A DNA stretch of 10,081 nucleotides from CAYOSU01 sp964541255. Its GTDB lineage: Bacteria; Bacillota; Clostridia; Christensenellales; CAMQZB01. Positions 1 through 5,011 of this stretch are shown here, in pieces (positions within the stretch are counted from its first letter, which is position 1; each line of letters starts with the position of its first letter). The stretch covers positions 1-10,081 of the forward strand of contig CAZIPL010000051.1 in assembly GCA_964541255.1 (NCBI GenBank). The letters run 5' to 3'. A program made the translations under genes and the position numbers. Below the pieces are notes generated by a model. That model had not been told where the DNA came from. It did no database searches and saw only the letters and a list, made by a program, of their open reading frames with translations.

Positions 1-60
1 TGCCTCCTTTGCGTAAAGGGAGGTGGCACGGCGCTATTACGCCGTGTCGGTGGGATCGAT
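1..60 (+). repeat. Type A palindromic repeat, copy 1
   Basis: First of five near-identical type A copies (others at 292, 892, 4304 and 4627). It holds two hairpins. The first pairs CCTCCTTT with AAAGGGAGG around GCGT, with one bulged G. The second pairs CACGGCG with CGCCGTG around CTATTA. The unit ends in GGTGGGATCGAT and is followed by TCAATCCTTAT at 67-77, which leads into the next unit. The window starts at or just before its left edge, so its left flank is unseen. Short open frames across these repeats (for example 9-233 and 284-556) give the same peptide words in every copy and are not taken as genes. Confidence 0.9.
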
Positions 61-81
61 TGCTTATCAATCCTTATCAAA

Positions 82-187
82 GGCTCCTCTGCGTAAGGGG
101 AGCTGATTGCGTTAGCAATCTGAGGGATCGCGGCATTATGTCAATCCCTCAGTCGCTATTCGGCGACAGCTCCCTTCAAAGGGAGCC
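82..187 (+). repeat. Type B full-length five-hairpin repeat, copy 1
   Basis: The complete form of the element, five hairpins in a row. H1 (82-103) pairs GCTCCTCT with AAGGGGAGC, with one wobble and one bulge. H2 (105-120) is GATTGC-GTTA-GCAATC. H3 (120-152) pairs CTGAGGGAT with ATCCCTCAG around a 15-nt loop. H4 (152-167) is GTCGC-TATTCG-GCGAC. H5 (169-186) is GCTCCCT-TCAA-AGGGAGC. The two ends, GGCTCC and GGGAGCC, are also inverted repeats of each other, as in a MITE-like element. It is preceded by TCAATCCTTAT (67-77) and a 4-nt gap. Confidence 0.9.
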
Positions 188-290
188 AATTAAAGCATTC
201 GTCCTAACAAGGAACCTTTGGTTTGATCGTTAATAGATCAACGCCGCCCTTGCTAAGGGAGCTTTTTTATATCGATTCAATCCTTGTCAA
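188..290 (+). repeat. Inter-element linker, left copy
   Basis: This stretch of about 100 bp between a B and an A element recurs at 4213-4303. Shared words include AAAGCATTCGTCCTAA and TTTGATCGTTAATAGATCA. It ends with a remnant hairpin (247-259, CCCTT-GCT-AAGGG, then AGC and six T) and the element-leading word TCAATCCTTGT at 277-287. Together with the flanking elements it makes a direct duplication of about 230 bp on the two sides of the array. Confidence 0.8.
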
Positions 291-291
291 T

Positions 292-350
292 GCCTCCTTT
301 GCGTAAAGGGAGGTGGCACGGCGCTATTACGCCGTGTCGGTGGGATCGAT
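292..350 (+). repeat. Type A palindromic repeat, copy 2
   Basis: It matches copy 1 through GGTGGGATCGAT. It is preceded by TCAATCCTTGT and the 4-nt gap CAAT. Its last base touches the stop codon of the leftward DUF559 gene. The trailing TTGTTTATCAA that follows other A copies is here part of that gene's last codons. Confidence 0.9.
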
Positions 351-718
351 TATTGTTTATCAACGATTCTGAGGGTTACCTCTTCGTCGATACGCCTACA
401 AACGCCCTCAAATCTTTGAGTAACATCAATATTTTGAAATCTCAAAACTTTAATTCCCAAGCTCTCGAAAAATTTCGTTCTTTCTATGTCTTTTTCAATA
501 TTATCTTCGATATAATGTTGCGAGCCGTCAAGTTCAACGACAAGCTTCGCTTTTGAACAATAAAAATCCGCAATATAGTTCCCGATTATTTTCTGTCGCA
601 AAAAGCGTATCGGATAGCTTCTTAAATAATCATACCAAAGATGACGCTCTTCTTTCGTCATTTCTTTGCGCAAATTTTTTGCATATTCGACTAATTCTTT
701 GTTATGTATGGATTCCAT
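350..718 (-). CDS. DUF559-type small endonuclease-fold protein
   Basis: The 122-residue product matches the DUF559/Vsr-like group with a PD-(D/E)XK nuclease-type fold. Visible hallmarks are MTKEERHLWYDYLR (20-33), FLRQKIIGNYIADFYC (39-54) with the acidic Asp51, VVELDGSQH (60-68) with Glu62 and Asp64 as the expected metal-binding pair, and VLRFQN (91-96). All expected core residues are present and the length is normal, so it looks intact. I start it at ATG 718, because a TTG at 772 in the same frame lies inside the -35 box of a good promoter and so cannot be transcribed from it. Upstream of 718 there is only a weak AGAGAA ribosome site. The gene is alone, leftward, and sits between repeat elements, touching one at its stop codon. 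Many family members are found as solitary genes and their biological role is not settled. A link with the surrounding repeats is my inference. Confidence 0.85.
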   Translation of the reverse strand: MESIHNKELVEYAKNLRKEMTKEERHLWYDYLRSYPIRFLRQKIIGNYIADFYCSKAKLVVELDGSQHYIEDNIEKDIERTKFFESLGIKVLRFQNIDVTQRFEGVCRRIDEEVTLRIVDKQ

Positions 719-743
719 ATCGTTTGTTCTCTTTTTTTGTTTT

Positions 744-772
744 ATTATACCAATTTTTATTGCACGATTCAA
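744..772 (-). promoter_or_regulatory. Sigma-A promoter for the DUF559 gene
   Basis: On the minus strand, TTGAAT (767-772) is followed by 17 nt and a perfect TATAAT (744-749). Transcription would begin near 737, about 20 nt before ATG 718. This fixes the downstream start codon and shows the gene has its own promoter. Confidence 0.75.
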
Positions 773-800
773 TAGCTAAATAATATTTTTCGCTTTTTTA

Positions 801-877
801 TCAATCCCTCAGTCTCGGCAATGGTCAATCCCTCAGTCTGCTTCGCAGCCAGCTCCCTTCAAAGGGAGCCTTTTTTT
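801..877 (+). repeat. Type B tail remnant with duplicated segment and terminator-like end
   Basis: Only the tail part of a B element is present. The word TCAATCCCTCAGTCT occurs twice (801 and 825), so the H3 right arm and the H4 start have been duplicated. The first copy is followed by a partial H4 (CTCGGCAA). The second has a complete H4, CTGC-TTC-GCAG. H5 (852-869) is followed by C and seven T (871-877), which makes it a credible rightward intrinsic terminator. Confidence 0.8.
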
Positions 878-891
878 GAAACCTTATGCCA

Positions 892-950
892 GTCTCCTTT
901 GCGTAAAGGGAGGTGGCACGGCGTTCAATCGCCGTGGCGGTGGGATCGAT
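892..950 (+). repeat. Type A palindromic repeat, copy 3
   Basis: Same layout as the other A copies, but the H2 loop is TTCAAT instead of CTATTA, with the CACGGCG/CGCCGTG stem kept. The left flank is CCTTAT plus the 4-nt gap GCCA, a shortened form of the usual leading word. It is followed by TCAATCCTTAT (957-967), which leads into the next B copy. Confidence 0.9.
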
Positions 951-971
951 TGTTTATCAATCCTTATCAAT

Positions 972-1081
972 GGCTCCTCTGCGTAAGGGGAGTTGTCGTC
1001 GTAAGACGACTGAGGGATCGTAGCAGTTCGTCAATCCCTCAGTCTCGGCAAATGCCGAGCCAGCTCCCTTCAAAGGGAGCC
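972..1081 (+). repeat. Type B full-length repeat, copy 2
   Basis: All five hairpins are present, but two stems have new sequences that still pair. H2 is GTCGTC-GTAA-GACGAC and H4 is CTCGGCA-AA-TGCCGAG. H1, H3 and H5 are as in copy 1. It is preceded by TCAATCCTTAT and the gap CAAT. Confidence 0.9.
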
Positions 1082-1137
1082 TTCTTCGGCGAAAGTTGCA
1101 CCCCTTCGCCCTACGTTGGTTTGTCACACAAAAAAAA

Positions 1138-1167
1138 GCGGATAGATTGCTCTATCCGCATTTTTTT
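1138..1167. terminator. Bidirectional intrinsic terminator
   Basis: A perfect 9-bp stem GCGGATAGA / TCTATCCGC with loop TTGC. It has seven T on its right (1161-1167) and eight A on its left (1130-1137), so it can end transcripts from either side. It is the likely end of the leftward lipoprotein transcript, about 205 nt past that stop codon. A second, weaker hairpin, TGTGGGC-TTTTC-GTCCACA, lies at 1176-1194. Confidence 0.8.
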
Positions 1168-1371
1168 ATTTTGTTTGTGGGCTTTTCGTCCACACGATTT
1201 TTGGGTGTTTATTTCTAAATATTGTAATGTGTATTCAAGAACATTTAGTTTTCTTTGCCCAAAAACTTTGGCGTTTGCCGATTTGGTTTTTGAACTTTCA
1301 ATTGAAATTGTCCGATTTCAATCAACTTTTCTCAACCGCATTTCGGCAATTGCCGTTATTGCTTATTGCAA

Positions 1372-3855
1372 TTATTCGTTAACTGTAGCGCTCCAAGTCT
1401 TCTCGAATACCGAGAATGCTCTGTCGAGGTCATAAGCTTCAGCCATAAGCTCATAAGCTTCTTCGAAAGATTCAGCTTCCTTAACGATTGTCGTGAAGCT
1501 ATCTCCGAGGATCTTAGCAGCGTTGTTAACAACAGTCTGAGTTGTCGTGATCTTTCCGGATTCAGAACCCGTCGTGAAGATCGTAGGAGCATCTTCGTTG
1601 TAGATAGCTTCAACGATTATATTGTAAGCAACGTTCGTCTTAGCCGTAGCCGTAGCGATCTGAGCAGCAGTGTAGTCGTTAGCAGCCGTGAATTCTTCAG
1701 CGATCAATGCGTCGAACTCAGCAACAACGTCAGCCTTGTGAGCTTCAAATGCGAGTGCGAAATCGATCCATGCCTTGTATTCAGCAACGCAAGCAGCAAC
1801 AACGTCGTCGTCATATGTGCTAGCCATAGCGATAATGTCGTCCATAGCATTGTGTAAGCCAGTAGTATTGCCGAAGAAGTCGGTCGTCTCGCCACCATAA
1901 ACGAGGTTGTTGAGTCTTCCGTAGATAACGCCTTTCTGAGCGTAATCTTCAACGTTGACATAAGTTGCGACTTCGTTCAAAAGGTCAACCGTGCTGTTCA
2001 TATCTGTCAAGTACTTGATAGCCGTAGCGAAGTCAACTTTAGTACCGTTAAGGTTAGAAGCATATTGAGATTCAACTTCCGCTTTGAAAGCCTCGCCATA
2101 AGTATCTTTGAGCTTGTTGTAAGCTTCATTAGCCTGATTCGTCAAAGCCTTAACTTCGGAGTTGGAGATGTAATGCTTAACGCCGGTAGAACCGTTATTA
2201 TTGTTATAGATAACCTTAGAAACGTTGTTGGTGATCGCCTGGTTGTAAGCACCCAAAGCACCGTTGATAAGTTCTTTAGCAGCAGCTACTTCAGCGTTAG
2301 CAACAAGACCTAAAGCAGTTTTGTAATTATCCCAATCTGTGCCAGATCCCGTGTACTTGTTCTCGGTTACCCACGTATGAACCGTCTGCAAAGCGTTCAT
2401 AGCGTTCGTATCTTTAACGTTGAAGTTAGGTCCGTAAGTAGTCCAGTTAGCATCCTTAACAACCTGAGCCCATCCGCTTGCAAGTGTTTCAGCTGCTTCT
2501 TTTTCAGCAGCAGATTTATCAGTAGCCGTGAAGAAAGCAGGAACGGATGTAGCCTTTTTTGCATCTGTCTTCATTGTTGTAGCATAAAGTCCGGCACCCG
2601 CAACAACAGCGTTGTTGGGGTTGGTGTAATATGCTTTCTGAGCGTCGGAAAGAGCTTCATAACGAGTCTTAGCGAGGTTATAACGAGCAACACCATCGGT
2701 TTCTTCCAAATCAACAGTTTCAGCAACAGAAGTGTTTACGTCACGGATTACGTTCATATCATACTGAGAAATGAGGTAAGCCGTACCATTGTTGAGCGTG
2801 AATGTGTAGTTATCTGTATCGAGGTCTTCAACAGCAACGGTGTTGTCTTCGTCCATATCTTCATACTTAACAGCCTTGGTGATAACTACGGTGTATTCAT
2901 AAGCACCCTCAGCGCTGTTGTTATAAGAAGCAACAGGAACGAGATATGCTTTGTAACCGCTAGGAATACCAATGTTAGTAAGAGTCAAAGAAGTGTCAGA
3001 AAGTTTAGCGTGTTTTCCGAGAACGAGTTCCGTGCCAAGAGCGGGAGCAACCGTGTTAACTAAAGGATTGGTGTAGTCAACAGCGCTTACAACGTTAACA
3101 GTGTCATATACGGAAAGTTCAACAGCTTTCTTCGTGATCGTCAAAGAAGTTTCAACAACGTATTCTTCAGCATCCTTAGCAGCAATACCGAATTCACCGA
3201 ACTTAATGCCGTTGTCCTTAACGGTGATCGTGATTTCAGCGGTGTATGTACCAGCAGGAACGTTTGTCAATTCATAACCGATAGCGAGCGTAGGATTGCT
3301 GTAATTAGCACCATATGCAGTCGTAGCACTCATCAAACTTGCGTCACTCGTTTTGTGATATACTCCGGAAGAAGCAAAACCGGTAAGAACATAATTCAAT
3401 TCGGAAGAAACAGTAGCTTTTCTTACAGATGTAAATGCGCCCTGTCCTTCGTAATCGATGTTGATCGTAGCCGTTACGGCATAGTTAGACTTTTTAGAAA
3501 GCTCGGGAATACCTTTGATGAAGAAACCATATCTGGAAGCAACATAACCACCAGAGAACCTATCTTTCTGACCATATTCGCCGCCAGCTACTACGACTTC
3601 GATGCCGTAATTTTCAGCAAGCTTTTCAGCGTCTGTCTTCTCGGCAGGCGTGGGATTCTCGGAAGGCTTCGTCGTTTCGGAAGGCTGGGTCGTCTCAGAA
3701 GGCTTCGTCGTCTCAGAAGGCTTTACAGTCTCGGAAGGCGTTACCGTGGGAGACGGTGTAGGATCCGGTGTGGGTTCCTTGCACGCAGCCATTGTCAGCA
3801 CCATTGCAACAACGAGCATTGCAACGATTGCCAAACGTAAAACTTTGTTTTTCAT
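1372..3855 (-). CDS. Large surface lipoprotein of unknown function
   Basis: The 827-residue product begins with a lipoprotein signal: basic MKNK, a hydrophobic core, and a lipobox ending MAAC with Cys25 as the predicted lipidated residue. A Pro/Thr/Ser/Glu linker follows (26-70), containing five PSET-type repeats. Such linkers commonly hold a domain away from the membrane through the wall. Residues about 80-360 are rich in alternating hydrophobic and Thr/Val stretches and suggest beta-sandwich domains (for example TYTAEITITV, 203-212). Residues about 385-827 look mainly helical, and LSDAQKAYYTN (402-412) resembles helical repeat domains of Gram-positive surface proteins. I recognise no catalytic motif and no specific family. 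The start is firm: GGAGGT (3861-3866) lies 5 nt from ATG. The gene favours GCT for Ala and AAG for Lys more than lysA and scpAB do, consistent with high expression or a separate origin. Repeat blocks lie on both sides. No convincing promoter was found. Confidence 0.85.
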   Translation of the reverse strand: MKNKVLRLAIVAMLVVAMVLTMAACKEPTPDPTPSPTVTPSETVKPSETTKPSETTQPSETTKPSENPTPAEKTDAEKLAENYGIEVVVAGGEYGQKDRFSGGYVASRYGFFIKGIPELSKKSNYAVTATINIDYEGQGAFTSVRKATVSSELNYVLTGFASSGVYHKTSDASLMSATTAYGANYSNPTLAIGYELTNVPAGTYTAEITITVKDNGIKFGEFGIAAKDAEEYVVETSLTITKKAVELSVYDTVNVVSAVDYTNPLVNTVAPALGTELVLGKHAKLSDTSLTLTNIGIPSGYKAYLVPVASYNNSAEGAYEYTVVITKAVKYEDMDEDNTVAVEDLDTDNYTFTLNNGTAYLISQYDMNVIRDVNTSVAETVDLEETDGVARYNLAKTRYEALSDAQKAYYTNPNNAVVAGAGLYATTMKTDAKKATSVPAFFTATDKSAAEKEAAETLASGWAQVVKDANWTTYGPNFNVKDTNAMNALQTVHTWVTENKYTGSGTDWDNYKTALGLVANAEVAAAKELINGALGAYNQAITNNVSKVIYNNNNGSTGVKHYISNSEVKALTNQANEAYNKLKDTYGEAFKAEVESQYASNLNGTKVDFATAIKYLTDMNSTVDLLNEVATYVNVEDYAQKGVIYGRLNNLVYGGETTDFFGNTTGLHNAMDDIIAMASTYDDDVVAACVAEYKAWIDFALAFEAHKADVVAEFDALIAEEFTAANDYTAAQIATATAKTNVAYNIIVEAIYNEDAPTIFTTGSESGKITTTQTVVNNAAKILGDSFTTIVKEAESFEEAYELMAEAYDLDRAFSVFEKTWSATVNE
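3659..3748 (-). repeat. Five 18-nt tandem repeats coding the PSETxx linker
   Basis: Within the lipoprotein gene, five in-frame 18-nt units (3659-3676, 3677-3694, 3695-3712, 3713-3730, 3731-3748) encode PSETVK, PSETTK, PSETTQ, PSETTK and the start of PSENPT. In-frame units of this kind can gain or lose copies by slippage without breaking the protein, so linker length may vary between strains. Confidence 0.9.
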
Positions 3856-3866
3856 AAACTACCTCC

Positions 3867-4097
3867 AATTAAATTGAATAGTTTGTTTTCATTTTTAATC
3901 ATTTTTAACACGACAAAATGACCATGTCCCTCCCAAGCTCACCACAAACTCAAGGTACATCGTCTATCGCAATATCATTTTATCACAGCAAATTACCCTT
4001 TTTCGATATCAAACGTTAGTTTTTCAACAATTTCAGTTGAATAATCAACGAATATTGCTGTTTTTATTACATTGTTTCTGAAAAATCCTTATAAACC
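3867..4097. other. Gene-free upstream region of the lipoprotein gene
   Basis: About 230 bp of AT-rich sequence without a gene. On the minus strand a possible -10, TGTGATAAAAT, lies around 3974-3984, but no good -35 stands at the right distance, so the promoter is unassigned. A small hairpin TTCAAC-AATTTCA-GTTGAA lies at 4023-4041. The right end carries AATCCTTAT (4084-4092), leading into the repeat block. Confidence 0.5.
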
Positions 4098-4212
4098 GCC
4101 TCCTTTGCGTAAAGGGAGGTGGCATTGTGGCACACAATGACGGAGGGATCGTAGCATTAGATCAATCCCTCAGTCTCGGCAAATGCCGAGACAGCTCCCT
4201 TCAAAGGGAGCC
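4098..4212 (+). repeat. Hybrid repeat: A-type head with B-type tail
   Basis: The head (H1, GCCTCCTTTGCGTAAAGG and on) is type A, and everything from GGAGGGATCG onwards is type B. H2 is a third sequence, CATTGTG-GCA-CACAATG, again fully paired. H4 is CTCGGCA-AA-TGCCGAG and H5 is GCTCCCT-TCAA-AGGGAGC. The copy shows that A and B are forms of one element and that type A copies are probably truncated after GGGATCGATT. Confidence 0.85.
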
Positions 4213-4303
4213 AATAAAAGCATTCGTCCTAATAAGGCACCCTTTTTTGATCGTTAATAGATCATAAGGGAGCCTCTTTGATATTGATTCAATCCTTATT
4301 TCT
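4213..4303 (+). repeat. Inter-element linker, right copy
   Basis: Counterpart of 188-290. It keeps AAAGCATTCGTCCTAA and TTTGATCGTTAATAGATCA but lacks about 12 nt before TAAGGGAGCC. It ends with TCAATCCTTAT (4289-4299) and the 4-nt gap TTCT before the next A element. Confidence 0.8.
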
Positions 4304-4362
4304 GCCTCCTTTGCGTAAAGGGAGGTGGCACGGCGCTATTACGCCGTGTCGGTGGGATCGAT
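4304..4362 (+). repeat. Type A palindromic repeat, copy 4
   Basis: It matches copies 1 and 2 through GGTGGGATCGAT, with H2 CACGGCG-CTATTA-CGCCGTG. It is followed not by the usual spacer but by unrelated AT-rich sequence holding a tandem repeat and a type C hairpin. Confidence 0.9.
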
Positions 4363-4381
4363 TGAACAAACAATCGCAACC

Positions 4382-4425
4382 TTATTATATTAAGGGGTAA
4401 TCTTTATTATATTAAGGGGTAATCT
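4382..4425. repeat. Perfect 22-nt tandem duplication
   Basis: Two identical adjacent units (4382-4403 and 4404-4425), each starting TTATTATATTAAGGGG. The second unit supplies the left arm of the hairpin at 4414-4448, so the duplication probably copied one arm of that hairpin. Confidence 0.9.
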
Positions 4426-4448
4426 TTTTGATGAAAAGATTTCCCCTT
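4414..4448 (-). repeat. Type C hairpin element, copy 1 (inverted)
   Basis: A 14-bp stem with one T-T mismatch: AAGGGG, T, AATCTTTT, loop TGATG, AAAAGATT, T, CCCCTT. Read on the minus strand together with 4449-4467, it aligns with the plus-strand sequence 4741-4795. Both share AAAAAGGTTTTGA, then a GG-rich stretch, then the hairpin. The element therefore occurs twice in opposite orientations. Confidence 0.8.
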
Positions 4449-4490
4449 ACCCCTTTCAAAACCTTTTTGATAACAGCAATCCTTATTATA

Positions 4491-4602
4491 GGCTCCTCTT
4501 ACGTTGTGGGGAGCTGATTGCGTTAGCAATCTGAGGGATCGTGGCGATTCGTCAATCCCTCAGTCGCCTACGGCGCCAGCTCCCCTCAAAGGGAGCCTTT
4601 TT
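4491..4602 (+). repeat. Type B full-length repeat, copy 3, with terminator-like end
   Basis: H2 is GATTGC-GTTA-GCAATC, the same as copy 1. H3 pairs CTGAGGGAT with ATCCCTCAG. H4 is CGCC-TAC-GGCG. H5 (4579-4596) pairs GCTCCC with GGGAGC and is followed by C and five T (4598-4602), so it can act as a rightward terminator. It is preceded by GCAATCCTTAT and the gap TATA, and followed by TTGATATCGATTCAATCC, which leads into the next A copy. Confidence 0.88.
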
Positions 4603-4626
4603 GATATCGATTCAATCCTTATTACC

Positions 4627-4685
4627 GCCTCCTTTTCGTAAAGGGAGGTGGCACGGCGCTATTACGCCGTGTCGGTGGGATCGAT
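4627..4685 (+). repeat. Type A palindromic repeat, copy 5
   Basis: Identical in layout to the other A copies, with TTTTCGT in place of TTTGCGT in the H1 loop. The left flank is TCAATCCTTAT plus the 4-nt gap TACC. The CACGGCG-CTATTA-CGCCGTG stem is unchanged. Confidence 0.9.
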
Positions 4686-4695
4686 TCTTTTCATA

Positions 4696-4723
4696 GGCTC
4701 CTCTACGTAAGGAGCGCCTTTTT
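4696..4723 (+). terminator. Collapsed type B element acting as a terminator-like hairpin
   Basis: The B head GGCTCCTCTACGTAAGGAGC is joined directly to a B-type ending, GCCTTTTTG, with H2-H4 missing. The result is GCTCCT-CTACGTA-AGGAGC followed by five T. This looks like a deletion between the element's inverted ends. Confidence 0.65.
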
Positions 4724-4740
4724 GATGCCTTATTCAAATT

Positions 4741-4795
4741 AAAAAGGTTTTGAAGAGGTCTTAGGAGAAACTTTTCCTCAAAAAGTTTCCCCTAA
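4741..4795 (+). repeat. Type C hairpin element, copy 2
   Basis: The hairpin at 4761-4795 pairs TTAGG, A, GAAACTTTT with AAAAGTTTC, C, CCTAA around loop CCTCA: 14 bp with one mismatch at the equivalent position to copy 1. The preceding AAAAAGGTTTTGAAG matches the inverted copy at 4449-4467. Confidence 0.8.
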
Positions 4796-4814
4796 TATAA
4801 AACAATATATAATG

Positions 4815-4865
4815 TCAATCCCTCAGTCGCCTACGGCGCCAGCTCCCTTGCTAAGGGAGCCTTTT
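4815..4865 (+). repeat. Type B tail remnant with terminator-like end
   Basis: It starts at TCAATCCCTCAG, keeps H4 CGCC-TAC-GGCG, and has an H5 variant GCTCCCTT-GCT-AAGGGAGC (4842-4860) followed by C and four T. A further degraded H5 copy (GCTCTTACTAAGGGAGCC) follows at 4876-4893. These hairpins lie just upstream of lysA and could insulate it from read-through. Confidence 0.75.
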
Positions 4866-4902
4866 CTTGATATTCGCTCTTACTAAGGGAGCCTTTATTA
4901 TA

Positions 4903-4931
4903 TTCACCTTGTTTTCATTAAATTATATAAT
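4903..4931 (+). promoter_or_regulatory. Candidate lysA promoter (upstream)
   Basis: TTCACC (4903-4908, four of six matches to the -35 consensus), 17 nt, then a perfect TATAAT (4926-4931). Transcription from here gives a leader of about 75 nt. I see no lysine-riboswitch-like conserved structure in it. Confidence 0.45.
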
Positions 4932-4975
4932 CTTTCACACATTCGGGAGTTTCTTTTTTTGCGACAAAAATTCTG

Positions 4976-5002
4976 TTGATTTTTTCGGCAAATTATTATA
5001 AA
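4976..5002 (+). promoter_or_regulatory. Alternative lysA promoter giving a near-leaderless mRNA
   Basis: TTGATT (4976-4981), 15 nt, then TATAAA (4997-5002). The -10 ends 9 nt before ATG 5012, so transcription from here would begin almost at the start codon. The spacing is short, which lowers confidence. There is no Shine-Dalgarno site before 5012. Confidence 0.3.
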
Positions 5003-5011
5003 CTAAATTTT

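Noticed and set aside
9..556. Short rightward frames with repeated RKGRWHGAITPCRWDRL-type peptides
   Set aside because: They are translations of the type A repeat, and the second runs antisense through the DUF559 gene.
1..1081. CRISPR array
   Set aside because: The repeats are long, multi-hairpin and irregularly spaced, the sequences between them are themselves repeated and not unique spacers, and no cas gene is present.
821..1435. Rightward open frame of 204 codons across repeats and the end of the lipoprotein gene
   Set aside because: It reads through A and B repeat copies, the terminator at 1138-1167 and the antisense of the lipoprotein 3' end. It has no ribosome site and its peptide words recur in every repeat copy.
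1366..3840. Several rightward and leftward frames of 80-230 codons inside the lipoprotein gene
   Set aside because: They overlap a long gene with a signal peptide and a good ribosome site, and their composition (Ser/Arg/Val-rich) is typical of shadow frames from its biased codon use.
4733..5011. Lysine riboswitch upstream of lysA
   Set aside because: The interval is filled by the type C hairpin, B remnants and AT-rich promoter sequence. I see none of the conserved L-box core, and the leader from either promoter is too short.
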